A stretch of DNA of 40,640 nucleotides from an uncultured Lachnospiraceae bacterium (GTDB lineage: Bacteria; Bacillota; Clostridia; Lachnospirales; Lachnospiraceae): NCBI GenBank assembly GCA_947589055.1, contig CANPZL010000020.1, positions 1 through 40,640 of the forward strand. The letters run 5' to 3'. The notes under the pieces are model-generated. The model was given only the letters and a program-made list of their open reading frames with translations, searched no databases and was not told the DNA's origin. Below are positions 15,147-23,004 of the stretch, piece by piece. Each line of letters opens with the position of its first letter. Position 1 is the first letter of the stretch. Position numbers and translations under genes: made by a program.

Positions 15147-16220
15147 CTATGCACTTTCTTCCATATTGCTTAGCTTCAACGCCTGATCGGCTGCAATCAG
15201 GGCGTCTAAGATTTCCTGGATATTCCCGTTCATGATCTCATCAATCTTATACAGGGTCAGCTTGATCCTGTGATCCGTCACCCGGCCCTGTGGGAAATTA
15301 TAGGTTCGGATCTTCTCTGAACGGTCGCCGGTTCCAATCTGGTTTCTTCGTGCTTCTGCTTCTGCATCGTGCTGCTTTTGTTGCTCCAGATCATAAAGCT
15401 TTGCCCGCAGCAGTGCGAATGCTTTTTCCTTATTTTGCAACTGGGATTTTTCCGTCTGGCTGTAGATCACGATTCCCGTAGGATAGTGAGTCAGACGCAC
15501 AGCGGAATCTGTAGTATTGACACATTGTCCACCGTTTCCGGAAGCACGCATGACATCAATCCGTATATCTTTTTCATTGATTTCAATATCCACGTCCTCT
15601 GCCTCCGGCATAACCGCAACAGTGATGGTAGACGTATGGATCCGTCCGCCGGATTCCGTTTCCGGCACCCGTTGTACCCGATGAACACCGGATTCATACT
15701 TCATAACGGAATATGCTCCTTCACCATTTATCATAAAGGATACACTTTTCATACCGCCGATCCCGATTTCTTCACATTCCAGTAATTCGACCTTCCAGCG
15801 CCTGTTTTCTGCATAATGCACATACATACGATAGATTTCCGCCGCAAACAATGCCGCCTCATCCCCTCCGGCTCCGGCACGGATCTCCACGATTACGTTT
15901 TTATCATCATTGGGATCCTTTGGCAGCAGCAAGACTTTCAGCTGCTGTTCACAAGCTGCCACCTTTTCTTTATTCATAGCCAGTTCTTCCTTTGCAAGCT
16001 CCCGCATTTCCTCGTCTGGTTCTTCCATCATTGTCAGACTATCCTCAATTCCCTGCTTTGCTGCTTTGTATTCCTGATATTTTTCGACTAACGGGGTCAG
16101 GTCGCTGTATTCCTTCATGAGCTTTCGATACCGTTCCTGATTGCCTGCTATCTCCGGAGAATTTAATTCCTCTTGGATTTCTTCATATCTTACCAATAAA
16201 TCCTCTAATCGATCAAACAT
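15147..16220 (-). CDS. prfA: Peptide chain release factor 1
   Basis: Recognises UAA and UAG stop codons and triggers release of the finished protein. 357 residues, normal length. The catalytic GGQ is at 230-232 in the context SGNGGQ, and the tripeptide at the codon-recognition site is Pro-Glu-Thr (186-188, VPETESGGR), the form common in Firmicutes RF1. The GAGGDEAA segment (116-123) is also typical. The gene follows prmC, whose product methylates the Gln of the GGQ motif, by 39 bases, a classical operon. The transcript ends at 15021-15064. Confidence 0.97.
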   Translation of the reverse strand: MFDRLEDLLVRYEEIQEELNSPEIAGNQERYRKLMKEYSDLTPLVEKYQEYKAAKQGIEDSLTMMEEPDEEMRELAKEELAMNKEKVAACEQQLKVLLLPKDPNDDKNVIVEIRAGAGGDEAALFAAEIYRMYVHYAENRRWKVELLECEEIGIGGMKSVSFMINGEGAYSVMKYESGVHRVQRVPETESGGRIHTSTITVAVMPEAEDVDIEINEKDIRIDVMRASGNGGQCVNTTDSAVRLTHYPTGIVIYSQTEKSQLQNKEKAFALLRAKLYDLEQQKQHDAEAEARRNQIGTGDRSEKIRTYNFPQGRVTDHRIKLTLYKIDEIMNGNIQEILDALIAADQALKLSNMEESA

Positions 16221-16259
16221 ATACTTCCTCCTGCTTTCTTCTCATCCTTACCACTATAT

Positions 16260-17216
16260 TCACGAACGCTTTTTCCCGCTGATCACCCGGTTTAAGCCTG
16301 CCAAATCCTTTTTAACCGTTATTTCTTGAAAACCTGCTTCCAACATCAGACATTCTACTTTCTCCGCCTGATTATACCCAATTTCAAAAAAAATATATCC
16401 GTTATCCTCCAGATGAGAACCTGCCTGTTTCAAAATATTTCGATAAAAACAAAGGCCGTCTGTCCCTCCGTCTAATGCCAGTCTTGGTTCATGCTCTTGA
16501 ACTTCCGGCATTAACGTCTCGATCTCTCCACTGGGGATATATGGCGGATTGGAAACAATGATATGAAAAGTTTCTTCTACCTTTTCAAATAGATCGCTTT
16601 CCCGGATCTGCACTTTAGCCTGCAACTGTTGTGCATTCTGCCTGCTGACGCTTAATGCGCCAGTCGAACAGTCTGTCAATATGATTTCCCACGGGATTCC
16701 AAGTTCCTGTCTTTGGTTTTTGTTTTTCGCACGCACAACATCAGCAGTTTCGATACTTTTACTGTCAGACTGCTTCTGCATCCGTCTCCAAAGACTAAGT
16801 CCTATACAGCCGGAACCGCAGCACAGATCCAAAAGCCGGTATTTTTCTTTGCCTTCCGGCTTTTTCCAGATTTCTGTTTTCTCTGCCATCTGAATCTGGT
16901 CCCAAACTGTTTCAACCAAAATCTCCGTATCCTGACGGGGAATCAGCACCTGTTCATTTACCTGAAAGGAAAGCCCCATAAATTCCTGTGTACCGGTAAT
17001 GTATTGGAGCGGAACATGGGAGGCCCGCAATGCAAGCGATCGACGGAAATCCGCTTCCGCACTCTCTGCGAATGGTTTTTGCAAATCCTGCAACAGTTTT
17101 GTATAATCCCAGCCAGTTACCCATTCCAGCAAATAACGGGCATCCAGCTCTGCCTCTGCAATCCCTGCCTCTGTCAGTATGCGTTTTCCAAGCTTCCACG
17201 CTTCACCTGTCGTCAA
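16260..17216 (-). CDS. prmC: Release factor glutamine methyltransferase
   Basis: N5-methylates the Gln of GGQ in RF1 and RF2 with S-adenosylmethionine. 318 residues: N-terminal helical substrate domain (1-80), VLIPRQDTE (90-98, family motif), SAM-binding LLDLCCGSGCIGL (128-140) and catalytic NPPY (223-226). A roughly 30-residue insertion (about 146-176, basic and polar) separates the SAM site from the next strand and makes the protein longer than the usual 280-290. The start is TTG at 17216 with AGGAGG eleven bases upstream. It lies between DUF1385 and prfA in one operon. Confidence 0.93.
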   Translation of the reverse strand: MTTGEAWKLGKRILTEAGIAEAELDARYLLEWVTGWDYTKLLQDLQKPFAESAEADFRRSLALRASHVPLQYITGTQEFMGLSFQVNEQVLIPRQDTEILVETVWDQIQMAEKTEIWKKPEGKEKYRLLDLCCGSGCIGLSLWRRMQKQSDSKSIETADVVRAKNKNQRQELGIPWEIILTDCSTGALSVSRQNAQQLQAKVQIRESDLFEKVEETFHIIVSNPPYIPSGEIETLMPEVQEHEPRLALDGGTDGLCFYRNILKQAGSHLEDNGYIFFEIGYNQAEKVECLMLEAGFQEITVKKDLAGLNRVISGKKRS

Positions 17217-17271
17217 ACTGTCTTGTTCCTCCTTCCAGGCGTTCCTTTCGTTTCGTTATTTTACATCGGTA

Positions 17272-18240
17272 TTATCCATTTTCTTCCTCAGTCCAGTTTT
17301 CACTGTTTTCTTTCTCACCATTCCGGCCTTCTTCTCGCAGCGCCTTCTGATATGCCCGCCAATCCAATACACCCTCTACAGATGCAATAGCGACCTCCAG
17401 CATTTCCTGATCCGGCTCCTTCGTCGTCAGACGTTGTACCCATAACCCCGGCGCACTTAACACCCGAAACAGCCAAGAATCATTTCTGCCTGCCAGCCGG
17501 ATAAATTCATAGGAAACTCCGGCAATCACCGGCACCAGCAACAAACGAAGCAGAATCCGCAATACCGGATTGTCTACATAAATGACCATAAAAAACAGAA
17601 TGCTGATGATCATGACGATAAATAAAAAGCTGGTTCCGCATCGCTTATGAAAACGGGGGTACTTCATAACATTATCCGGCGTTAACGGTTCCCCTGCCTC
17701 CAGACAGTTAATGGTCTTATGCTCTGCGCCATGATACATAAACACTCGTTTCATATCGTTCATCTGAGAAATCGCAAACACATACAACAGGAAAATAACC
17801 AGACGGATCACGCCTTCCAACAAGGCTACAACAATATTATTATCCAACCCTCTCCGAATAAACTCTGAAATCCATGCCGGCAGCAAAATAAACAAGCCGA
17901 TTGCCAATAACATAGAGAAAATCACTGTCAAGAGCATCAGAATCCCTTCTCCGCCCTTTTTAATCACCGAATCGTTTTGTCCGGAGGCCTCCGGTTCTTC
18001 AAAAAAGCTGGCTGAATACGTCAGGGTATTTACACCGACAACTAAGGACTCAATAAAATTCACTACCCCTCGAATGATCGGAAGCCGAAACAATCCCGAC
18101 CGTTTTCCCAGCGACTGATAATTTTCTACTTTTACATGAATCGTATGATCCGGCTTTCGGACTGCAATCGCAAACTGATCCTCACACTTCATCATAACCC
18201 CTTCAATTACAGCCTGACCGCCAATATAAATTCGTTTCAT
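17272..18240 (-). CDS. DUF1385 family membrane protein (YqhQ-like)
   Basis: A 322-residue membrane protein of the YqhQ/DUF1385 family. The start IYIGGQAVIEGVMM (residues 4-17) and the central YHGAEHKTINCLEAGEPL (170-187) with the following FHKRCGTSF are diagnostic; the conserved His, Glu and Cys residues suggest a metal or catalytic site. About four hydrophobic segments are seen (110-135, 150-170, 205-230, 235-255). Function unproven; the family is nearly universal next to rpmE, prmC and prfA in Clostridia. The ribosome binding site (GGAGG) directly follows a hairpin after rpmE, so expression probably depends on readthrough from rpmE. Confidence 0.92.
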   Translation of the reverse strand: MKRIYIGGQAVIEGVMMKCEDQFAIAVRKPDHTIHVKVENYQSLGKRSGLFRLPIIRGVVNFIESLVVGVNTLTYSASFFEEPEASGQNDSVIKKGGEGILMLLTVIFSMLLAIGLFILLPAWISEFIRRGLDNNIVVALLEGVIRLVIFLLYVFAISQMNDMKRVFMYHGAEHKTINCLEAGEPLTPDNVMKYPRFHKRCGTSFLFIVMIISILFFMVIYVDNPVLRILLRLLLVPVIAGVSYEFIRLAGRNDSWLFRVLSAPGLWVQRLTTKEPDQEMLEVAIASVEGVLDWRAYQKALREEGRNGEKENSENWTEEENG

Positions 18241-18260
18241 TGGTTCCTCCGCTATTACTG

Positions 18261-18290
18261 AAAAAGGTTGGGATATTCAATCCCAACCTT
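18261..18290 (-). terminator. Hairpin with short T-run between rpmE and DUF1385
   Basis: AAGGTTGGGAT (18264-18274) and ATCCCAACCTT (18280-18290) form a perfect 11-bp stem with a 5-base loop, then TTTTTC on the minus strand. The start codon of the next gene is about 20 bases further, so this may be a leaky terminator. Confidence 0.7.
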
Positions 18291-18304
18291 ATATCTTCTT
18301 ATTC

Positions 18305-18508
18305 TTACTGATTTACGCCATACTTACGATTGAACTTATCAATACGCCCACGAGCTTGAGCTGCTTTCTGCTGTCCGGTATAGAATGAATGACATTTTGA
18401 GCAGATTTCAACGTGGATATCTTCTTTTGTCGATCCTGTAACAAATGTATTGCCACAGTTGCAGACTACCTTTGCCTGATAATAATCCGGATGGATTCCC
18501 TCTTTCAT
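18305..18508 (-). CDS. rpmE: 50S ribosomal protein L31
   Basis: Large-subunit protein of 67 residues that contacts the 30S head. It is the zinc-type form: Cys pairs in VVCNCGN and CSKCH are present and the family signature HSFYTGQQ follows. The frame opens at GTG 18517, but GAGGTGA fits the ATG at 18508, which gives the canonical [10 protein letters not shown] start. It has its own promoter at 18584-18612 and a structured 75-base leader. A leaky-looking hairpin follows before DUF1385. Confidence 0.96.
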   Translation of the reverse strand: MKEGIHPDYYQAKVVCNCGNTFVTGSTKEDIHVEICSKCHSFYTGQQKAAQARGRIDKFNRKYGVNQ

Positions 18509-18542
18509 CTTTTTCACCTCACTGTTGCTTTCGTGTATCTAT

Positions 18543-18573
18543 TTGAGCAGGTATACACCTATTATTCGCTCAA
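18543..18573 (-). promoter_or_regulatory. Hairpin in the rpmE leader, candidate L31 autoregulatory leader
   Basis: TTGAGC (18543-18548) and GCTCAA (18568-18573) are inverted arms enclosing an inner stem AGGT (18549-18552) / ACCT (18557-18560). The element lies between the promoter and the ribosome binding site. Ribosomal protein genes, including L31, are often controlled by such leaders; identity as a known leader class needs a covariance search. Confidence 0.5.
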
Positions 18574-18583
18574 CAACTCCCTT

Positions 18584-18612
18584 AGTTTAGCACAATCTTT
18601 TTCATATTGCAA
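18584..18612 (-). promoter_or_regulatory. Sigma-A promoter of rpmE
   Basis: TTGCAA (18607-18612), 17-base spacer, TAAACT (18584-18589) on the minus strand. Confidence 0.65.
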
Positions 18613-18648
18613 GCCCCAAATCCAAAACAGAACGAGAAAATTTCTCAA

Positions 18649-20400
18649 CTATCTTCTGCCAAGTGATTTTTGAACCAGATTTAAAAATTCTGTATTGTCT
18701 TTTGTCCGGACAAACAGCTTTAATACCTCTTCAATCGCTTCGTCTCCCTTTGTGCCGCTAATCTCCCGTCTTATGAGGAACATTCCTTCCTGTTCTTCCT
18801 TAGTCAGCAGCAGATCATCCCGGCGGGTACCGGACTTACTAATATCAATAGCGGGGAAAATCCGTTTCTCAGACAGCTTCCGGTCCAATACCAGTTCCAT
18901 ATTACCGGTTCCCTTAAATTCCTCGAACACCACATCATCCATTTTACTTCCCGTTTCGACCAGTGCGGTTGCCAAAATCGTCAGACTTCCGCCTTCCCGG
19001 ATATTCCTTGCTGCTCCGAAGAATTTTTTCGGCATATGCAGTGCTGCCGGATCCAAACCTCCGGTCAGGGTTCGGCCGCTTGGCGGAACGATCAGATTAT
19101 AGGCTCTGGCAAGCCGGGTTATACTGTCTAACAGGATCACCACATCTTTCTTATGCTCGACCAATCGTCTGGCACGATCCAGCACCATCTCCGCTACACG
19201 CTTATGATGCTCCGGCAGTTCATCAAAGGTGGAATAAATCACTTCTACATTCGGCCCTTCAATGGATTCCCGAATATCCGTTACCTCTTCCGGCCGTTCA
19301 TCAATCAACAAAACCAACAAATGCATATCCTTATAATTCCGACTGATCGTCTTTGCCATTTGCTTGAGCAAAGTAGTCTTACCTGCCTTCGGAGGAGAAA
19401 CGATCATTCCTCTCTGCCCTTTTCCGATTGGCGAGATCACATCCACAATCCGCATGGGAATCCCCGCTCCCGGCTGCTCCAGTTTGATCTTTTCGTCCGG
19501 AAAAACAGGGGTCAGATCTTCAAAAGGTATCCGTTTCTGTGCTTCCAAAGGCCCGAATCCGTTTACGGAACGAATATACAGCAATGCGCTGAACTTCTCT
19601 GACTGGGTCTTGATCCGGGTATTCCCCTTTAATATATCTCCGGTCTTTAAGTTAAACCGTCTTATCTGAGCCGGTGAAACATATACGTCATTTTCTCCCG
19701 GCAGATAGTTTGCACTGCGGATAAATCCATATCCTTCCATAATCTCTAAAATGCCGTTTACCTCATTCCCACTGTCCAATGCCAGTATATCCTTGTTATC
19801 CAGCTTGACAAATTCTTCTTCTGTAAACGCTTCATTCCTTACATTCAGTATCCGTTTTTCCTCTGTCGGACGCTCGGAACGCTCTGCCTCATAAGCCGGG
19901 CTTTCCTGTACCTCCAGACGGCTGCTTTTCGGATCAAAATGGTATTCCGTCTTAACTGCCGGTCTGCTTTCGTATTTCATGACCTCCGTCTGCCGGCACT
20001 CATTGTGTCCAAAGGATCGTTCCGTGCTTTTCCCCTCTGTTTTTCCGGAAACCCGTTCTGATTTTACCGTTCCCCGCTCGTTTCTGATACCGCTGCGAAG
20101 CGGATGCGTTTCCCGCCCGCCGGCTCCGTCCGGCTTCCCCTCGTAACGCTGCGCCGGTCTGGTAAGCGGCCGCTGTTCTGCCTGCTCCTGTGGTTCTGTC
20201 TTCGTGCTTGTCCGGCGGATAGTCTTTTTTCCCCGTAATGCCGGTTCTTCGGATCGTTCCTTTTTCTCCTTCGTTTTTCCTTCCTCCATCTCCTCTAAAA
20301 GCCGAACCAGCTCCGCTTTTTTATAAGTGGTAACGCCTTTTAATTCTTTGCTTCTCGCCACTTCACGCAAATCCGACAAGTTCATACTGCTATAATCCAT
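18649..20400 (-). CDS. rho: Transcription termination factor Rho, with disordered insertion
   Basis: RNA-dependent hexameric ATPase that ends transcription. From ATG 20400 (583 residues): Rho N domain (about 5-40), a long charged linker rich in Arg, Glu, Lys, Ser and Thr (about 45-185) not found in the 419-residue E. coli protein, the cold-shock RNA-binding domain (about 195-265), Walker A PPKAGKT (336-342), Walker B VILLDSITRL, and the motor C-terminus. An in-frame TTG at 20406 is a less likely start, since AGAGGA is spaced seven bases from ATG 20400. It has its own promoter at 20482-20510. Confidence 0.96.
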   Translation of the reverse strand: MDYSSMNLSDLREVARSKELKGVTTYKKAELVRLLEEMEEGKTKEKKERSEEPALRGKKTIRRTSTKTEPQEQAEQRPLTRPAQRYEGKPDGAGGRETHPLRSGIRNERGTVKSERVSGKTEGKSTERSFGHNECRQTEVMKYESRPAVKTEYHFDPKSSRLEVQESPAYEAERSERPTEEKRILNVRNEAFTEEEFVKLDNKDILALDSGNEVNGILEIMEGYGFIRSANYLPGENDVYVSPAQIRRFNLKTGDILKGNTRIKTQSEKFSALLYIRSVNGFGPLEAQKRIPFEDLTPVFPDEKIKLEQPGAGIPMRIVDVISPIGKGQRGMIVSPPKAGKTTLLKQMAKTISRNYKDMHLLVLLIDERPEEVTDIRESIEGPNVEVIYSTFDELPEHHKRVAEMVLDRARRLVEHKKDVVILLDSITRLARAYNLIVPPSGRTLTGGLDPAALHMPKKFFGAARNIREGGSLTILATALVETGSKMDDVVFEEFKGTGNMELVLDRKLSEKRIFPAIDISKSGTRRDDLLLTKEEQEGMFLIRREISGTKGDEAIEEVLKLFVRTKDNTEFLNLVQKSLGRR

Positions 20401-20481
20401 ATACAATTCCTCTCTATAGTTTTTAATGATTTGGGTTCCTGTTCAAGAAATCTCGATAAGTAGAATTTTTAATCTTTGGTC

Positions 20482-20510
20482 ATTATAACATATTTTTTTT
20501 GGATGGTAAA
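20482..20510 (-). promoter_or_regulatory. Sigma-A promoter of rho
   Basis: On the minus strand TTTACC (20505-20510), 17-base spacer, perfect TATAAT (20482-20487), leaving a leader of about 75 bases. Confidence 0.68.
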
Positions 20511-20553
20511 CCCAAATTTTTCTTTTCCATTTCTCAAAATTCCTCGGAAATAC

Positions 20554-20582
20554 TTGCGGTGACATTTATCAAATGCTATATT
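20554..20582 (+). promoter_or_regulatory. Probable promoter of the malic enzyme operon
   Basis: TTGCGG (20554-20559), 17-base spacer, TATATT (20577-20582). Only the -10 region and spacing are convincing. Confidence 0.45.
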
Positions 20583-20634
20583 AAAATAGATTTCTCAAAT
20601 CAAAGATAAGAAAATAAGAACAAAGGTGAAACAA

Positions 20635-21789
20635 ATGGACGTATACGAAAAATCATTAGAGCTGCACGCACAATGGAACGGAAAACTGGAAACAAGATCA
20701 AAATGCCGGGTACAGTCTGCACAGGATCTGGCCCTGACTTACACTCCGGGCGTTGCAGAACCCTGTCGTGTCATCGCAAACAACGAAGAAGCGGTCTACC
20801 AATACACCAGTAAAGCTAACACAATCGCCGTTGTCACTGACGGCAGCGCTGTTTTAGGACTTGGTAACATTGGTGCAAAAGCCGCCCTGCCTGTTATGGA
20901 AGGGAAAGCAGTACTATTCAAGGAATTTGGAAATGTAAATGCGGTTCCCATTTGTCTGGATACCCAAGATACAGAAGAAATCATCCGGACTGTCATCCAT
21001 CTGGCACCAGCATTCGGCGGAATTAACTTAGAAGATATTTCTGCTCCCCGTTGCTTTGAAATTGAAACCCGTTTAAAAGAAGCCTTAGATATTCCCGTAT
21101 TCCATGATGACCAGCACGGAACTGCGATCGTCGTACTTGCCGGAATCATCAACAGCTTAAAGATTACGGGAAAACAAACTGAAACCTGTCGGATTGTGAT
21201 CAATGGCGCAGGTTCTGCCGGAATTGCAATCGCAAAACTGCTTCTGCGTTATGGCTTTCGTCATATTATGCTCTGCGACAAAACAGGTATCATAAATACG
21301 GACACGGAAACCCTAAACTGGGCGCAAAAAGAAATGTGCAAGGTTACAAATTTAGAAAATCGGAAGGGAACATTAGCAGATGCCTTAAAAGGAGCCGACA
21401 TATTTATCGGTGTTTCCGCACCGAACCTGGTAACCCCGGAAATGGTCGCTTCCATGCATTCCGATTCCATCCTTTTTGCAATGGCAAATCCTTCACCGGA
21501 AATCATGCCGGATACCGCAAAGGCAGCCGGAGCCAGAATCGTAGGCACCGGTCGTTCCGACTTTCCGAATCAGGTCAACAACGTCGTAGCATTTCCCGGA
21601 ATATTTAAAGGGGCTTTGGAAGGACGTGCCGCCCAGATCACAGAGGAAATGAAGCTGGCCGCTGCACACGCCATTGCAGATCTGGTAGCGCCGGAGGAAT
21701 TAAAGGAAGACCATATCCTGCCAATGGCATTTGATCCAAGAATCGCAGACGTGGTGGCTGAGGCAGTTAAATCTCATATTCCTCGATAA
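20635..21789 (+). CDS. NAD(P)-dependent malic enzyme
   Basis: Oxidative decarboxylation of malate to pyruvate in the cytoplasm, or the reverse. 384 residues, the short bacterial form without the phosphotransacetylase-like tail of MaeB. Visible motifs: LTYTPGVAEPC (34-44), the malate-site segment VVTDGSAVLGLGNIGA, PVMEGKAVLFK with the catalytic Lys, FHDDQHGTA, and the nucleotide-binding INGAGSAGIAIA. The frame opens at GTG 20626, but AAAGGTG matches ATG 20635. NAD versus NADP preference cannot be read safely. A DUF4364 gene follows after 32 bases, probably in the same operon. Confidence 0.93.
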   Translation: MDVYEKSLELHAQWNGKLETRSKCRVQSAQDLALTYTPGVAEPCRVIANNEEAVYQYTSKANTIAVVTDGSAVLGLGNIGAKAALPVMEGKAVLFKEFGNVNAVPICLDTQDTEEIIRTVIHLAPAFGGINLEDISAPRCFEIETRLKEALDIPVFHDDQHGTAIVVLAGIINSLKITGKQTETCRIVINGAGSAGIAIAKLLLRYGFRHIMLCDKTGIINTDTETLNWAQKEMCKVTNLENRKGTLADALKGADIFIGVSAPNLVTPEMVASMHSDSILFAMANPSPEIMPDTAKAAGARIVGTGRSDFPNQVNNVVAFPGIFKGALEGRAAQITEEMKLAAAHAIADLVAPEELKEDHILPMAFDPRIADVVAEAVKSHIPR

Positions 21790-21821
21790 ACCATAATGTA
21801 TACACAAAGGAGTTCCTTTTT

Positions 21822-22361
21822 ATGTCAGACAATCGTCTTACGCAGTACAAATTGATCATCCTGTTTATGCTGGAGCGTGTGGATTTTCCTTTAACCACTT
21901 CACAGCTCTCACAGTTTATTTTAGATAAAGGATACACTGATTATTTTACCTTCCAACAGGCAATCAGCGAACTGGAGGAAGCGGGATTTATCCGCTCGGA
22001 GCTGATCCGCAACACCACCCAGTTCCATCTGACGCAGGACGGAAAAGAAGCTCTGGAACTATTTGACTATAAACTCTCTCCTGCCATTCAGGAGGATATT
22101 TATCATTACTTTGAGACAGAAAAAATCAACCTCAGAAATGAGGTTGAGATTTTTGCCACCTACTATCCTGCCAAAAATGAAGAATATATTGTACAATGTA
22201 CCATACTGGAACGAAAGGAAACCATGCTCGACCTAAAACTAAATGTTCCTTCGCTGGAACAAGCCATTCTGATCTGTGATTCCTGGCAGGAAAAAAGCAG
22301 TGCCATCTATGATTACTTGGTAAAGCAGCTCTGGAATTTAAAAGAAAATACAGAATCCTAA
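21822..22361 (+). CDS. DUF4364 family protein
   Basis: A 179-residue protein matching DUF4364, found across Clostridia. The N-terminal 80 residues look like a winged helix of the PadR/MarR type (TQYKLIILFMLERVDFPLTTSQLSQFIL, then a SELEEAGFI recognition helix and a wing ending in LTQDGKEAL). It is likely a DNA-binding protein with an unknown partner or target. It is downstream of malic enzyme with a well-placed AAAGGAG site. Its stop codon is one base from that of convergent engB. Confidence 0.88.
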   Translation: MSDNRLTQYKLIILFMLERVDFPLTTSQLSQFILDKGYTDYFTFQQAISELEEAGFIRSELIRNTTQFHLTQDGKEALELFDYKLSPAIQEDIYHYFETEKINLRNEVEIFATYYPAKNEEYIVQCTILERKETMLDLKLNVPSLEQAILICDSWQEKSSAIYDYLVKQLWNLKENTES

Positions 22362-22362
22362 G

Positions 22363-22971
22363 CTATTCCTGTCCGCCATTTTCTTCTTCCAATCCCCACT
22401 TTTTTATTAAATCCCAGATTTCCTCTCTTCCCTGCTTTGTAAGAGCAGAAAACGGAATCATAGGGGTATCCGGTACTACTTTTAATTTATCCCGGATGAG
22501 CTTCAACTGCTTTGTAACCTGACTCCGGTTGATCTTATCCAGCTTCGTCGCAATAATGACCGGATAAAAGCCCTGTTCTACAATCCAGTTATACATGATG
22601 CAGTCATTTGCAGACGGTTCATGCCGAATATCAATAAGAAGAAATACCAGACGAAGCTGTCTGGAACGATGGAGATAGCGTTCAATCATCTTTCCCCATT
22701 TTTCTTTCAGCTCTTTTGACACCTTTGCGTATCCGTACCCCGGCAGATCCACAAAATATAATTCCTGATTGATATTATAAAAATTTATCGTCTGGGTCTT
22801 TCCCGGCTGTGCCGAAGTTCGGGCATAGGACTTCCGGTTCATCAATGCGTTGATCAAGGAAGACTTCCCCACATTCGATTTCCCTGCAAATGCAATTTCC
22901 GGCAGCTTGTTTTCCGGCAGCTTGCTGGTTATGCCGCATATTGTTTCCAAGTTTACGCTTTTTATCTTCAT
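22363..22971 (-). CDS. engB: Ribosome biogenesis GTPase YsxC/EngB
   Basis: Essential GTPase for late 50S subunit assembly. From ATG 22971 it has 202 residues: G1 GKSNVGKSS (30-38), a G2 threonine in the PGKTQTINFY segment, G3 DLPGYGYAK, G4 TKLDK, G5 FSALTKQG. The frame extends to GTG 23001 near the lon stop codon, but GGAAGGA fits ATG 22971 and matches the family start. It follows lon by 33 bases in the conserved tig-clpP-clpX-lon-engB cluster. Confidence 0.95.
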   Translation of the reverse strand: MKIKSVNLETICGITSKLPENKLPEIAFAGKSNVGKSSLINALMNRKSYARTSAQPGKTQTINFYNINQELYFVDLPGYGYAKVSKELKEKWGKMIERYLHRSRQLRLVFLLIDIRHEPSANDCIMYNWIVEQGFYPVIIATKLDKINRSQVTKQLKLIRDKLKVVPDTPMIPFSALTKQGREEIWDLIKKWGLEEENGGQE

Positions 22972-23004
22972 GTTTAATCCTTCCAAGTCTTTCAATACCA
23001 CCTG

